This document shows, in pieces, positions 53,614 through 63,670 of a stretch of 64,000 bases of DNA. A program made the translations under genes and the position numbers. Source of the DNA: Labrys sp. WJW (GTDB lineage Bacteria; Pseudomonadota; Alphaproteobacteria; Rhizobiales; Labraceae); contig NZ_LYXZ01000035.1 of NCBI RefSeq assembly GCF_001676615.1, positions 62,001 through 126,000 on the forward strand. Reading direction: 5' to 3'. The number at the start of each line of letters is the position of its first letter. The stretch's first letter is position 1. The notes below the pieces were generated by a model. The model did not search any database and was not told the DNA's origin. It worked only from the letters and a program-made list of their open reading frames with translations.

Positions 53614-55719
53614 TTATCCCTCGATGCGCGAGAAATCGGCGACGCTGCGGGTTGCTTCGCGGATCTCCTCGAGCAGTTTCAGGCGGTTCAGGCGCAGGGC
53701 GGCATCGTCGGCATTGACCAGGATCTTGTCGAAGAAGGCGTCGACCGGCCGGCGCAGTTGCGAAAGGGCGGTCATGGCGCCTTCATAGTCCTCGGCGGCA
53801 ATGGCGGCCGATGCTGCCTGCCTGGCGGTCTGCAAGGCTGTCTGCAGCGCCTTTTCCTCCGGCTCGGTAAGGAGGGAGGCATCCGCGCCGCCCGCATAGG
53901 CACCCGCGCCGTCCTTCTTCTCCTCGATGCGCAGGATATTGGCAGCGCGCTTGGCGCCGGCCAGCAGGGCCTTGCCGTCCTCGCTGCCGAGGAAGCGGCC
54001 GAGGGCCTCGACCCGCCGGACGATGAGCAGGAGATCGTCCTGTCCGCCGAGGCCGAAGACCGCGTCGACGAGATCGTGGCGGGCGCCCTGTTCGCGCAAC
54101 TGCACCTTCAGGCGATCGGCGAAGAAGGCGAGGAGGTCGTTGGCGATGTCGTTGCTCTTGGCGAAGGGAGCCTTGGCGACGGTCGCCAGCAGCGGCAGGC
54201 GCAGCCTGTTGTCGAGCACCAGGCGGATGACGCCGAGAGCGGCCCGGCGCAGGGCATAGGGGTCCTTGCTGCCGGTCGGCTTCTCGTCGATGGTCCAGAA
54301 GCCGATCAGCGTGTCGAGCTTGTCGGCGAGCGCCACGGCGACCGCGACCGGATCGCTCGGCGCGCTGTCGCCGGCGCCCTTGGGCCGGTAATGATCCTCG
54401 AGCGCGGTGGCGATGGCGGCATCCTCGCCCTGGGCGGTGGCGTAATAACGGCCCATCAGCCCCTGCAATTCGGGGAATTCGCCGACCATTTCGGTGGCAA
54501 GATCCGCCTTGGCGAGCCTGGCCGCCCGTTCGGCCTTGGCGGGGTCGGCACCGACGACGGGCGCCAGCGCCTTGGCCAAAGCGGCGATGCGTTCGATGCG
54601 CTGGCCCTGCGTGCCGAGCTTCTCGTGGAACACCACGTTCGAGGCGATGATCTTGGCGAGGCGCTGGTCGAGAGGTTTGCCCTCGCTCTCATAACCCGGC
54701 AGGGGCTTCTGATCGGTTTCCCAGAAGAATTTGGCGTCGGACAGGCGCGCGCGGATGACGCGCTCATTGCCGGCGACGATGGCCGCTCCGCCGTCGACAG
54801 CCTCGATATTGGCGATCAGGATGAAACGATTGGCAAGGCGCCCGGTCTTGGGATCGCGCACCACGAAGCACTTCTGGTTGGCGCGGATGGTGGCTTGGAT
54901 CGCCTCGTCGGGTACCGAGAGGAAGCTCTCCTCGAAGGAGCCCATCAGCACCACCGGCCATTCCACCAGGCCGGCGGCCTCATGCAGCACCGCATCGTCC
55001 TCGACCAGCTCCAGGCCTTGCGCGAAAGCGAGGTTGCGGGCATCGGTGAGGATGATGTCGCGCCGGCGGGCCGGATCGAGCACCACCTTGGCCGCCTCCA
55101 GCTTGGCGACATAGTCCTCGAAGCGCCTGATCTGGATGGTGCCGGGCGCCATGAAGCGATGGCCCTTGGTGGTATCGCCGACGGCGACGCCCTCGATCTC
55201 GAAACGCACCACCTCCGGGTCCTCGGTCTCGGGACCGAAGGTGCAGAGGATCGAATGCAGCGGACGGACCCAGCGCAGGCTGCCCGAGCCCCAGCGCATC
55301 GATTTGGGCCAGGGGAAGGTGCGCACGACCTCCGGCACGATCTCAGCGATGAGGTCGGGCACCGCCCGTCCGGCCTTTTCCACCACCGCCACGTAGAACT
55401 CACCCTTCTTCGGATCGCTCTCGATGCGGGCCTGGTCGATCGAGGCGAGGCCGGCCGCCTTCAGGAAGCCCTGGATCGCGCCGTCGGGGGCACCGACGCG
55501 CGGGCCCTTGCGCTCCTCGCTTGTATCGGGCTGGCGGATCGGCAGACCGTGCACCGTCAGGGCCAGGCGGCGCGGCGTGGCATAGGCCGAGGCGCCTTCA
55601 TAGACGACGCCGCGCTCGACGAGCGCATCCGTCACCATTTTCTTGAGGTCGTCGGCCGCCTTGGCCTGCATGCGGGCGGGGATTTCCTCGGAGAAGAGTT
55701 CAAGCAGGAGGTCGGGCAT
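53614..55719 (-). CDS. glyS: Glycyl-tRNA synthetase beta subunit
   Basis: Beta chain of the bacterial alpha2-beta2 glycyl-tRNA synthetase, 701 residues. It begins [18 protein letters not shown], the typical start; the frame opens 27 bases earlier. It also shows [17 protein letters not shown] and [19 protein letters not shown]. The C-terminal anticodon-binding part is complete. Four bases separate it from the DUF559 gene, which stands between it and glyQ. Confidence 0.96.
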   Translation of the reverse strand: MPDLLLELFSEEIPARMQAKAADDLKKMVTDALVERGVVYEGASAYATPRRLALTVHGLPIRQPDTSEERKGPRVGAPDGAIQGFLKAAGLASIDQARIESDPKKGEFYVAVVEKAGRAVPDLIAEIVPEVVRTFPWPKSMRWGSGSLRWVRPLHSILCTFGPETEDPEVVRFEIEGVAVGDTTKGHRFMAPGTIQIRRFEDYVAKLEAAKVVLDPARRRDIILTDARNLAFAQGLELVEDDAVLHEAAGLVEWPVVLMGSFEESFLSVPDEAIQATIRANQKCFVVRDPKTGRLANRFILIANIEAVDGGAAIVAGNERVIRARLSDAKFFWETDQKPLPGYESEGKPLDQRLAKIIASNVVFHEKLGTQGQRIERIAALAKALAPVVGADPAKAERAARLAKADLATEMVGEFPELQGLMGRYYATAQGEDAAIATALEDHYRPKGAGDSAPSDPVAVAVALADKLDTLIGFWTIDEKPTGSKDPYALRRAALGVIRLVLDNRLRLPLLATVAKAPFAKSNDIANDLLAFFADRLKVQLREQGARHDLVDAVFGLGGQDDLLLIVRRVEALGRFLGSEDGKALLAGAKRAANILRIEEKKDGAGAYAGGADASLLTEPEEKALQTALQTARQAASAAIAAEDYEGAMTALSQLRRPVDAFFDKILVNADDAALRLNRLKLLEEIREATRSVADFSRIEG

Positions 55720-55723
55720 GGGA

Positions 55724-56197
55724 TTAACGTTCTTCGTGTTCGTCAAAAGGTAGAATTGCGGGTTGCGTGGAAGCCGACGGACCTTGCTCCATTCCGTGCA
55801 GGCGCCTGCGCTCGAAGCGGGTCGGAGCTGTGTTCAGGTCTCCGTAAAGCGTCGCGTAGATGGTGTCGAGCACACCCTCCAGATTTGAACGCAGCTCATG
55901 GTTCCAGAAGCGAATGACACGATAGCCTTGGCTTTCCAAAAAGGCAGTGCGGCGAGTGTCGTGTGCTCGGTTTTGGTCGAAGCCGTGCTGTTCTCCATCG
56001 AGTTCGATGATCAGGCCAGCCTTGTGGCTGGCGAAGTCGACGATGTAGCGATCGATTGGGGCCTGCCGTCGGAAATGGGTGCCGTAGATCGGTATCCGTT
56101 CCAGATGATGCCAGAGGGTCCGTTCTGGATCAGTAGCCTGCTCGCGCAGGTGCTTGGCATTGGCAAGGCGGAAGCGGTCGAGCGAACGTCCTTTCAT
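55724..56197 (-). CDS. DUF559 endonuclease-like protein between glyQ and glyS
   Basis: Protein of 157 residues with the DUF559 / Vsr-like restriction-nuclease fold. The probable active site is Asp54 (YIVDF), Glu65 and Asp67 (IIELDGEQH). The N-terminal ARTLR-like helix ([19 protein letters not shown]) is also typical. The family is common in Hyphomicrobiales, often as single genes near housekeeping loci, with no settled role. The start at 56197 is preferred over 56221. It is bordered by a paired repeat and sits four bases ahead of glyS, so it is probably co-transcribed with it. Confidence 0.9.
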   Translation of the reverse strand: MKGRSLDRFRLANAKHLREQATDPERTLWHHLERIPIYGTHFRRQAPIDRYIVDFASHKAGLIIELDGEQHGFDQNRAHDTRRTAFLESQGYRVIRFWNHELRSNLEGVLDTIYATLYGDLNTAPTRFERRRLHGMEQGPSASTQPAILPFDEHEER

Positions 56198-56226
56198 GAG
56201 AAGCACCAGTCCGGATGGCACCGTGA

Positions 56227-56401
56227 CCCTACCCTCCCCTCGATGGGGAGGGTCGACGCGCAGCGTCGGGGTGGGGTGATGGAACTCGCCATTCGGTTTG
56301 CTCTGCCTGCCTTTTCCACCAAATCTGTTATTGATAGCATGGTGTAACCCACCCCACCCCGGCCCTTCGGGCCGACCCTCCCCATCGAGGGGAGGGTAGG
56401 G
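56227..56401. repeat. Paired inverted element, perfect 29-base arms
   Basis: CCCTACCCTCCCCTCGATGG through 56255 is the exact complement of 56373-56401. Inside, CGGGGTGGGGT faces ACCCCACCCCG. The element fills nearly all the space between glyQ and the DUF559 gene. Confidence 0.93.
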
Positions 56402-56421
56402 CGTGGCGCTTTACAATAACC

Positions 56422-57345
<924 letters not shown>

Positions 57346-57669
57346 GACGGTTCTCGAACTAGAGCATTTTCTTCAGAAAGCCGGCCGGCTTTTCGATCGA
57401 GAAGATGCGTTAAAACAAAAGAGACCGAGAAAATTGCGGTTCGGGGAAATCGCACTTTTCTTCGGCTGAGCCGTGCCGGAGAAACTGTTTCCGCCGGTAC
57501 AGACCTGGGCCCGACCCTTAGAGCAAGATCGACACTGGGGAAACCTGTTTGTGCGGCGCACGGCCTTGTGCCTGTCCGCACAGATGCCGGGAAGCTCTCA
57601 TGAGACAAGGGACGCAACGGGACACCACAACCGATCCCGTACAAACCAAAGCTCAGGAGAGTAAGTACT
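57346..57669. other. Divergent noncoding gap of 324 bases
   Basis: Near glyQ lies a TAGAGCATTTTC / GCGTTAAAACAAAAGAG element related to the one at 15402. Nearer the next gene, TGTGCGG and CCGCACA form a loose stem. AGGAGAG (57655-57661) is the ribosome site of the gene at 57670. No ORF of interest. Confidence 0.6.
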
Positions 57670-58074
57670 ATGTCCAGGCAATCCCTTCTTCGTACAGGGC
57701 TTATCGCGGCCTTGATCTTCGGCTCGGTGGCCGGCTCGATCTCCACGTCCTTCGCCGCTACGACCGGCCCGGGTGCCGGCGGCAACGGCGGTGGCCGCGG
57801 GTCCAGTTCGGGTTCGTCCGGCGGCGGCGGTGGTGGCGGTGATGGTGGCGGGACCTCGCCAGAGGCCCGTGTGATCATCACGAACCCGCCGCCCTGTCGC
57901 ACCCATGCCTGCAATCCGCCTCGCCCGGCCGTCGCTCGTATCCCGGTCAAGTTCGTCGACCAGACGCGCTGCACCAATGTCTGGCGCCGGGTGGTGCTGG
58001 ACGACGGCTCCATCATGGAGGACCGCAGCGCGCCGATGCGCAAGCATTGCCGGATCATTCGCAACTTCGATTGA
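57670..58074 (+). CDS. Secreted Gly-rich small protein
   Basis: Protein of 134 residues with a signal peptide (about 1-29), then a Gly/Ser run (about 33-62) and a compact C-terminal part with four Cys (PPCRTHACNPP, QTRCTNVW, RKHCRI). The pattern suggests a disulfide-bonded periplasmic or surface protein. I do not recognise the family. The ribosome site AGGAGAG and a following terminator support a real gene. Confidence 0.82.
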   Translation: MSRQSLLRTGLIAALIFGSVAGSISTSFAATTGPGAGGNGGGRGSSSGSSGGGGGGGDGGGTSPEARVIITNPPPCRTHACNPPRPAVARIPVKFVDQTRCTNVWRRVVLDDGSIMEDRSAPMRKHCRIIRNFD

Positions 58075-58096
58075 TCGAAGCCCTGCCAAAAAAAGC

Positions 58097-58124
58097 AGAA
58101 GCAGGTTCGTGAGAACCTGCTTCT
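58097..58124. terminator. Bidirectional Rho-independent terminator
   Basis: Perfect 12-base stem AGAAGCAGGTTC (58097-58108) / GAACCTGCTTCT (58113-58124) with loop GTGA. Seven A on the left (58088-58094) give the T-tract for leftward RNA from sppA; TTGCGTTT on the right serves rightward RNA from the 57670 gene. Confidence 0.9.
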
Positions 58125-58176
58125 TTGCGTTTGGCGGATCTGTCTGAGGACCCGCGACCTGATTGGCCGTGCCGCT

Positions 58177-58350
58177 TTATTCGGGGCGATAGACGCCGCT
58201 GCGCGGGTCGCGACGCAGGTTGATGGCTTCCTGCCGCACGGGTTGGGGCTTGTAGAGTTCGTTGTTCACTCGCTCCCATTCGCGCTTGACCAGGCGCGCG
58301 AGAACCACGGTCCCGACAAGGCTGGCGACGGCTAGAACGACAGGATGCAT
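58177..58350 (-). CDS. 57-residue membrane-anchored ORF downstream of sppA
   Basis: Small protein starting MHPVVLAVASLVGTVVLARL (one membrane helix) and ending in a charged tail, REWERVNNELYKPQ... SGVYRPE. The stop is TAA at 58177. GAGG lies six to nine bases before ATG 58350, and the gene follows the sppA stop by 30 bases and ends just before a terminator. Codon use is like its neighbours. Function is unknown; the place suggests a partner of the sppA operon. Confidence 0.78.
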   Translation of the reverse strand: MHPVVLAVASLVGTVVLARLVKREWERVNNELYKPQPVRQEAINLRRDPRSGVYRPE

Positions 58351-58380
58351 GGCAGGTCCTCTTCATTCATCATTTCGTAA

Positions 58381-59283
58381 CTATAAACCGAAACGGGCAC
58401 GAATTGCACGCCCTTCGAGTGCGGCAAGAATGCCTTCGGTTAATTGCTCGCTTTCGGCTGCCGAGAAACGCGCGCCGAGGCCGAGACGCCGGGCGAGCAG
58501 GCCGCGCGGTTCGGAGACGGTCTTGAAGCGCACCTTCTCGCCATAACGCGCGCGCATGGTGGACCTCACATCGCCCATGGCATCGGCAAGGCCGAGTTCG
58601 ATGGCCCGCGGCGCGAGCCAGAACTCGCCGGAGAACAGCAGGTCCTCCTCGCCCTTGAGCTTGCCGGCACGGCGTTCCCGGACAAGGGCGATGAACATGT
58701 CGTGGATCTCTCGCTGCAGCGCCGCCAGCCTTTCGACATCCTCGGGCTTTTCGGGGCGGAAGGGATCCAGCATCGTCTTGGAACGCCCGGCCGTGTGAAC
58801 GCGGCGCTCGACCCCGATTTTCTCGATCAGCTTGTCGAAGCCGAAGGAGGCGGAGACCACGCCGATGGAGCCCAGGATCGAAGCGGGGTCGGCAATGATC
58901 TCGTCGGCGGCGCAGGCGATCATGTAGCCCCCGGACGCAGCGACATCCTCGACGAAGGCAAAGACCGGCAGCTTCTTCTCGGCGGCGAGGGCGCGGATGC
59001 GGCGCATGATCAGATGCGATTGCGCCGGTGAGCCACCGGGCGAATTGATCACCAGCGCGACCGCCCTGGCGCCTTTCATGGCGAAGGCACTGTCGATGAG
59101 CTTGTCGAGCTTTGCCATGTTCAGGCTGGCGCTGAAGCGCGAGCCGGTGCCGATGGTGCCGGAAAGCGGAAGGACGGCGACCACGGGTGCCGGGTGACGC
59201 CATTTCTTGGGCAACAACTGCCGGATCCGGCCGATACTTCGCTTCAAGGGATTGTCCGATTGCGGGATATCAGGTGTCGTCAA
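58381..59283 (-). CDS. sppA: Signal peptide peptidase-like S49 protease
   Basis: Membrane-associated serine protease of about 300 residues, the short SppA/SohB type. The catalytic Ser is in DVAASGGYMIACAADEI, and the general-base Lys in AGRSKTMLDPFRPE. VALVINSPGGSPAQS is also diagnostic. I use TTG 59283, with GCGAAG just upstream; in-frame alternatives at 59355 and 59379 have no ribosome site. A classic signal helix is weak. It lies downstream of the glyQ region on the same strand, separated by the Gly-rich gene. Confidence 0.9.
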   Translation of the reverse strand: MTTPDIPQSDNPLKRSIGRIRQLLPKKWRHPAPVVAVLPLSGTIGTGSRFSASLNMAKLDKLIDSAFAMKGARAVALVINSPGGSPAQSHLIMRRIRALAAEKKLPVFAFVEDVAASGGYMIACAADEIIADPASILGSIGVVSASFGFDKLIEKIGVERRVHTAGRSKTMLDPFRPEKPEDVERLAALQREIHDMFIALVRERRAGKLKGEEDLLFSGEFWLAPRAIELGLADAMGDVRSTMRARYGEKVRFKTVSEPRGLLARRLGLGARFSAAESEQLTEGILAALEGRAIRARFGL

Positions 59284-59583
59284 CGCAGCTTCGCCTCTTC
59301 CTGTGCAGCAGGGAAGGCAGTCCTCACGAGAAGGTGATGAACGCCTTTGCCGCATATAGGCATGAAATCCCGGCGGCACGATAGGTTGTGCCGTCGGCTG
59401 AATGCAGGATGAACAGGTCGATCAAGTCGCATTCAGCCGATGAAGGGATAGTGGAAGCGGGAAGGGACGAACGATAATCGCCGCTCCCCCGGAACCTTCA
59501 CGGTTTCGGCAGTTCGTATCATAGTAAGCCGGCCCGTCGGGGTAGGGTCGAGCTTTCGCCGATTTGAATCGCAGGAGGAACGA
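59284..59583. other. Divergent noncoding gap of 300 bases
   Basis: Contains a perfect 12-base inverted pair TCGGCTGAATGC (59394-59405) / GCATTCAGCCGA (59429-59440) with a 23-base loop, of unknown role. AGGAGG just before 59584 is the next gene's ribosome site. Confidence 0.6.
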
Positions 59584-59901
59584 ATGTTTCGCAAACTCGC
59601 TCTGGCAGCCGCTCTGGCTTTCGGCATGGGGGGCGCTGCAATGACCGCGCAGTCGGCCCAGGCTGCAGTGATCCATCCCGCTGCCAATGCTGGCGTGATC
59701 CAGGCCATCGAACAGTCGGCTCCGTCACCGGATGCCGCACAGAAGGTCTATCACCGTGGTCGCCCGCATTATTATCGCCCGCACTATTACCGCCCGCATT
59801 GGCGTCCGCGTCCGGCGCGTTATTGCCGCTGGCAGCGCGTGCGCGTCCATACCTATTACGGCTGGCGCTGGGTGAACCGTCGCGTCTGCTGGCGCCGATG
59901 A
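59584..59901 (+). CDS. Small secreted His/Tyr/Arg-rich protein
   Basis: Protein of 105 residues with a signal peptide (about 1-27, ALAAALAFGMGGAAMTAQ). The mature part carries a repeat HYYRPHYYRPHWRPR and a C-terminal RVHTYYGWRWVNRRVCWRR. Such short secreted proteins are very common in Hyphomicrobiales and have no known function; metal or surface binding is a guess. AGGAGG precedes the ATG and a strong terminator follows. Confidence 0.88.
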   Translation: MFRKLALAAALAFGMGGAAMTAQSAQAAVIHPAANAGVIQAIEQSAPSPDAAQKVYHRGRPHYYRPHYYRPHWRPRPARYCRWQRVRVHTYYGWRWVNRRVCWRR

Positions 59902-59927
59902 AAATCGTCTCCGCTGCTTGACGATGG

Positions 59928-59954
59928 ACACCCCCGAACCAAGTTCGGGGGTGT
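59928..59954. terminator. Rho-independent terminator after the His/Tyr-rich gene
   Basis: Perfect 12-base stem ACACCCCCGAAC (59928-59939) / GTTCGGGGGTGT (59943-59954), loop CAA, followed by TTCTTC. It lies between converging genes and may serve both. Confidence 0.9.
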
Positions 59955-59975
59955 TTCTTCATTCGGGGCCGGCTG

Positions 59976-60920
59976 TCAGAACGCGTCGATGCCGAGCGCC
60001 CGCCAGGCTTCGGTCAATTGCAGGGAGATGGGCAGATTGAGATTTTCCCCCGTCGACGTGGGCTGGAGAAACCATCTGCGGTATGTCCTCACCAGCCTGC
60101 CCTGTTCGGCCATGGTTGCAAAGGCGCGCTTGACGGCCTCGGCCATCAGGGGATCGTCCTTGCGGAACATGATGCCGTAGGCGTCATAGGTGATGAAATC
60201 GCCGACGACGGCCAAGGTCTTCTGGGCATGGTTGCGGGCGATGAAACCATAGAGCAGCACGTCGTCGGTGGCGAAGGCATCGGCCTTTCCGGCTGCCAGC
60301 ATGTCGTAGGACTGCTGATGATCGGGCGCCGAGGCGATGATCATGCCGAGATGGTATTTGTCATTGAGTTGCTTCAGCGCCGCTTCGTTTGTGGTGCCGG
60401 CCGTCACCACCAAGGTCTTGCCCTGCAGGTCCTTGTAGGAGCGGATGCTCGAGCCGCGCTTGACCAGCAGCTTGGTGCCCGCGACATAGGTGACGGGCGA
60501 GAAGGAAACTTGCTTCTCGCGCTCGCGATTGGCCGTGGTCGAACCGCATTCGAGGTCGACTTCGCCCGAAGTCACCGCCGCGATGCGGGTGTCCGAGGTG
60601 ACGAGCTTGTAGTCGATGCGAACCGGCTTGTCATGCAGCTCGCGCGAGATCTCATCCACCACGCCCCTGCAAAACTCGATGGCGTAGCCTTGCGGTTCGG
60701 CCTGTTCCGGCCGCTTGAAGGAGAAGGGGAAGGAAGCGTCGCGATAACCGATGGTGATGGCGCCGGTCTGGTTCGCCTTCAGCAGCGTGCCGGACAGCTC
60801 CAGGGGAAAGTATTCCTGCTTCGGCGCGGCTGTCAGGTCCTGCCCGATCATGTCCTCGGCCTTGGCGGGGGCGGTTGCCGCCAGAATGACGATGGCCGCT
60901 AGCGCGAAGAGCTTATGCAA
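59976..60920 (-). CDS. Amino-acid-type periplasmic binding protein (family 3)
   Basis: Exported binding protein of 314 residues resembling glutamate/aspartate-binding GltI. It has a signal peptide (about 1-21) and family 3 blocks ITIGYRDASFPFSF, GYAIEFCRGVVDEI, SGEVDLECGSTTANRER and LVVTAGTTNE. It starts with TTG 60920, after GGAGAGAG. No ABC permease or ATPase adjoins it; instead it follows, by 102 bases, a sodium/proton-coupled symporter. Confidence 0.9.
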   Translation of the reverse strand: MHKLFALAAIVILAATAPAKAEDMIGQDLTAAPKQEYFPLELSGTLLKANQTGAITIGYRDASFPFSFKRPEQAEPQGYAIEFCRGVVDEISRELHDKPVRIDYKLVTSDTRIAAVTSGEVDLECGSTTANREREKQVSFSPVTYVAGTKLLVKRGSSIRSYKDLQGKTLVVTAGTTNEAALKQLNDKYHLGMIIASAPDHQQSYDMLAAGKADAFATDDVLLYGFIARNHAQKTLAVVGDFITYDAYGIMFRKDDPLMAEAVKRAFATMAEQGRLVRTYRRWFLQPTSTGENLNLPISLQLTEAWRALGIDAF

Positions 60921-61022
60921 GACTCTCTCCTGAAAAATCCGGACAGCGGAGGGGAGGGCGCCGCCACGCGAGAATGCTCGACGAAGGCCGGCGGCGGCAC
61001 GGGCCGTGCCGCCGCCATTGGC

Positions 61023-62309
61023 TCAGGCGGGTGCCGCCGCAGGCGCCACTTCCGGCGCGTTGATATCGTCCTTTTCCGGACCGAGGCCGCCCTCGAACTT
61101 GGCGACGGCCGAGGCCGCCAGCGAGTTGCCGATCACATTGGTGGCGCTGCGGCCCATGTCGAGGAACTGGTCGATGCCGATGATCAAATAGAGCCCTGCA
61201 TCGGGGATGTTGAACTGGTGCAGCGTCGCCAGGATCACCACCAGCGATGCCTTTGGCACGCCAGCCACGCCCTTGGACGTCAGCATCAGCGTGCCGGCGA
61301 TGGCGAGCTGGGTGCCGAGCGAGAGTTCCATGCCATAGGCCTGAGCGACGAACAGGGTCGCGAAGGTCGTATAGGCCATGGTGCCGTCGAGGTTGAACGA
61401 ATAGCCGAGCGGCAGCACGAAGCTGGCGATGCGCTTGGGGACGCCGAACCGCTCGAGCTGGTCGAGGATCTTGGGATAGGCGGCTTCCGAACTCGCCGTC
61501 GAGAAGGCGAGCAGGAAGGGTTCGCGCATGCGTCTGATCAGATTGCCCATGCGGGCACCGAGCAGGAAATAACCGATGGCGATCAGGAATCCCCACAGGA
61601 TGAACAGCGTCAGGTAGAAGCCGCCGAGGAACTTGACGAAGTTCAAGAGCACACCCGGGCCTGACGTGGTGATGACGGAGGCCACGGCCGCGCAGACGGC
61701 CAGCGGTGCCAGCGTCATCACATAGCCGGTGATGGTCAGCATCATGTGGGCGACATCATCGGCAAGGTGGACGAGGGGCTTGCCGCGCTCGCCCAGGGCC
61801 ATGATGGCGACGCCCGCGAACAGCGAGAACACCACGATCTGCAGGATCTCGCCCTCAGCCATCGCCTTGAAGATCGAGGTGGGCACCAGATGTTCGATGA
61901 AATTCTTGAAGCTGAAGGAGGCTGTCGCGATGTTGGCGGTGTTGCCGCTCTGGTCGGCGATGACGATGCCGTGGCCCGGCTGGATGAGATTGGCCATCAC
62001 CAGGCCGAGCAGTAGCGACACGATCGAGGCCGAGATGAACCAGCCCATGGTCTTGGCGCCAACCCGCCCCAAGGTGGCCGCATCGCCCATGTGGCCGATG
62101 CCGACGATCAGGGTCGAAAGCACCAGCGGGCCGATGATCATCTTGATCAGCTTCAGGAAGATCGTGCTGACGAGGGACATGTAATCGGCGAGCGTGGCCG
62201 CCGTCTTCTTGTCGGGGAAGGAGTAGAAACAGGCGATACCGATCGCGATGCCCAGCACGAGACCGATCATCACGTAGATGAAATTCCTATTCAAGTTGAC
62301 CCCCCTCAT
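61023..62309 (-). CDS. Dicarboxylate/amino-acid:cation symporter (DAACS)
   Basis: Secondary transporter of about 428 residues in the GltP/DctA family. The serine-containing re-entrant region (STASSEAAYPKILDQLERFG), SFNLDGTMAYTTFATLF and the second hairpin SKGVAGVPKASLVVILATL are intact. About eight helices are present. ATG 62309 has AGG upstream; TTG 62294, five bases after AGGGGGG, is a good alternative. Substrate glutamate, aspartate or a C4-dicarboxylate. It is upstream of a glutamate-type binding protein on the same strand. Confidence 0.92.
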   Translation of the reverse strand: MRGVNLNRNFIYVMIGLVLGIAIGIACFYSFPDKKTAATLADYMSLVSTIFLKLIKMIIGPLVLSTLIVGIGHMGDAATLGRVGAKTMGWFISASIVSLLLGLVMANLIQPGHGIVIADQSGNTANIATASFSFKNFIEHLVPTSIFKAMAEGEILQIVVFSLFAGVAIMALGERGKPLVHLADDVAHMMLTITGYVMTLAPLAVCAAVASVITTSGPGVLLNFVKFLGGFYLTLFILWGFLIAIGYFLLGARMGNLIRRMREPFLLAFSTASSEAAYPKILDQLERFGVPKRIASFVLPLGYSFNLDGTMAYTTFATLFVAQAYGMELSLGTQLAIAGTLMLTSKGVAGVPKASLVVILATLHQFNIPDAGLYLIIGIDQFLDMGRSATNVIGNSLAASAVAKFEGGLGPEKDDINAPEVAPAAAPA

Positions 62310-62409
62310 TTGACCTAACGGTTGCATCTGGCGGGATGCAGACAAGCGAGATTCCCCTGGGCAAATCATCAGACAAACGGCGCTGGAGGGACGCGTATGC
62401 CAAAAGTTT

Positions 62410-62442
62410 GCAACAGATTTGTCATGTTATTGACATAGTTGC
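62410..62442. promoter_or_regulatory. Nested dyad upstream of the symporter gene
   Basis: GCAAC (62410-62414) / GTTGC (62438-62442) around TGTCA (62420-62424) / TGACA (62431-62435), 101 bases before the symporter start. Could be an operator for a GntR- or other HTH-type regulator; no regulator is nearby. Confidence 0.3.
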
Positions 62443-62651
62443 ACTCCAGCCAGCGGCCCAAGTCAAGCCTTTTCAAAGCGCTTTTGCAGATGTCGATCGA
62501 CACATTTCCTGCCGAATATTGACAGGCTGTTTTGCTTGAAAAACAGGAGCGTTCATTTTGGTCAACGCGAGGCAGGACCATACCGCCCGCGCGGAAGGCG
62601 CGCGGGAGACGAGTAGAGCTGATTTGTAATATCAGGAACCCAAAAGGCCGC

Positions 62652-62741
62652 CCGTCATTGCGAGCGAAGCGAAACAATCCAGAGGCCGCAAACTCTGTGC
62701 CTCCAAGCTTCTGGATTGCTTCGCTTCGCCCGCAATGACGG
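62652..62741. repeat. Second CATTGCGAGCG inverted repeat
   Basis: CCGTCATTGCGAGCGAAGCG... (62652-62682) faces its imperfect complement at 62711-62741. Same family as 42246-42334, with changes in the arm middle. Confidence 0.88.
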
Positions 62742-62873
62742 AGCGGGTAAAACAGACTTCATACGAGTTGGCCCAAGCTGGCGGCGACGGCTCATGCCAA
62801 GTCTTTGATTTGACCCTTCCTACGATCGCAGGAAGGCCATGCTTTGACACGTCGGCATCTCCGAAACTTGGTA

Positions 62874-63635
62874 TCAGCCGATACTCTCGCCCCCGTCGAC
62901 GACCAGGGCCTGACCGGTCATGAAGGCGGAACGATCCGAGACCAGGAAGAGAATGGCCTCGGCGATCTCTTCGGCCGTGGCCCAGCGGCCCATCGGGATC
63001 TTGTCGCGCACATAGGCTTCGATGGCGGTGCGGCCGCCCATCTGGGCAATGAAGGGCTCGTTGAAGGGGGTGTCGACCCAGCCGGGGCAGAGGGCGTTCA
63101 CCCGCACCTTATGCCGGGCATAGTCGAGCGCCATCTGGCGCGTCATCGCCACCACCGCGTGCTTGGAGGTGGCATAGGCGATCATTTCCCTGTCGTAGAA
63201 CACGCCGGAATTGGAGGCGGTGTTGAGGATGACGCCGCCGCCGGCCGCGATCATCGCCGGCATGGCGAGCCGCGCCGCCAGGAAATGGGCGCGGACATTG
63301 ATGCGCCAGGACGCATCGAAGCCATCCGGGCTGACATCCGTCAGCGGCCCGCCGACTTGGATGCCGGCGTGATTGTGCAGGATGTCGATGCGGCCATGGC
63401 GGTCGAGCGTGGCGTGGATCAGGTGCTCCACAGCGGCGTCATCCGCCACGTCCGTGGTTACAGTCTCGGCGCGCCCGCCTTGCACCTGGATCATGGCGGC
63501 CGTCGTTTGCCCGGCAGCGGCATCCCGGTCGGCGACGATCACGATGGCGCCCTCGCGCGCCATGGCAAGGGCGCCGGCCTGGCCGATGCCGGAGCCGGAG
63601 CCGGTGACGATCGCGATGCGGTTTTCCAGGATCAT
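62874..63635 (-). CDS. Short-chain dehydrogenase/reductase
   Basis: SDR of 253 residues: TGSGSGIGQAGALAMA for the cofactor, NHAG in place of the usual NNAG, and catalytic YATSK with Ser in NTASNSG. DGGESIG closes the protein. Probably an NAD-dependent alcohol or sugar dehydrogenase. It ends the operon that begins with the PotC-like permease gene to the right, from which 35 bases separate it, so it may act on the imported solute. Confidence 0.92.
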   Translation of the reverse strand: MILENRIAIVTGSGSGIGQAGALAMAREGAIVIVADRDAAAGQTTAAMIQVQGGRAETVTTDVADDAAVEHLIHATLDRHGRIDILHNHAGIQVGGPLTDVSPDGFDASWRINVRAHFLAARLAMPAMIAAGGGVILNTASNSGVFYDREMIAYATSKHAVVAMTRQMALDYARHKVRVNALCPGWVDTPFNEPFIAQMGGRTAIEAYVRDKIPMGRWATAEEIAEAILFLVSDRSAFMTGQALVVDGGESIG

Positions 63636-63670
63636 GGGGATTCACTCAACAAATGGTGGCGCGAGGCTCG

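Larger units (their letters stand above)
62310..62873. other. Divergence-free gap of 564 bases
   Basis: Upstream region of the symporter plus the second copy of the CATTGCGAGCG repeat. No gene is seen on either strand. Confidence 0.65.

Noticed and set aside
53758-55917. 719-residue frame opposite glyS
   Set aside because: Antisense shadow of glyS caused by GC-rich codon use; no recognisable domain.
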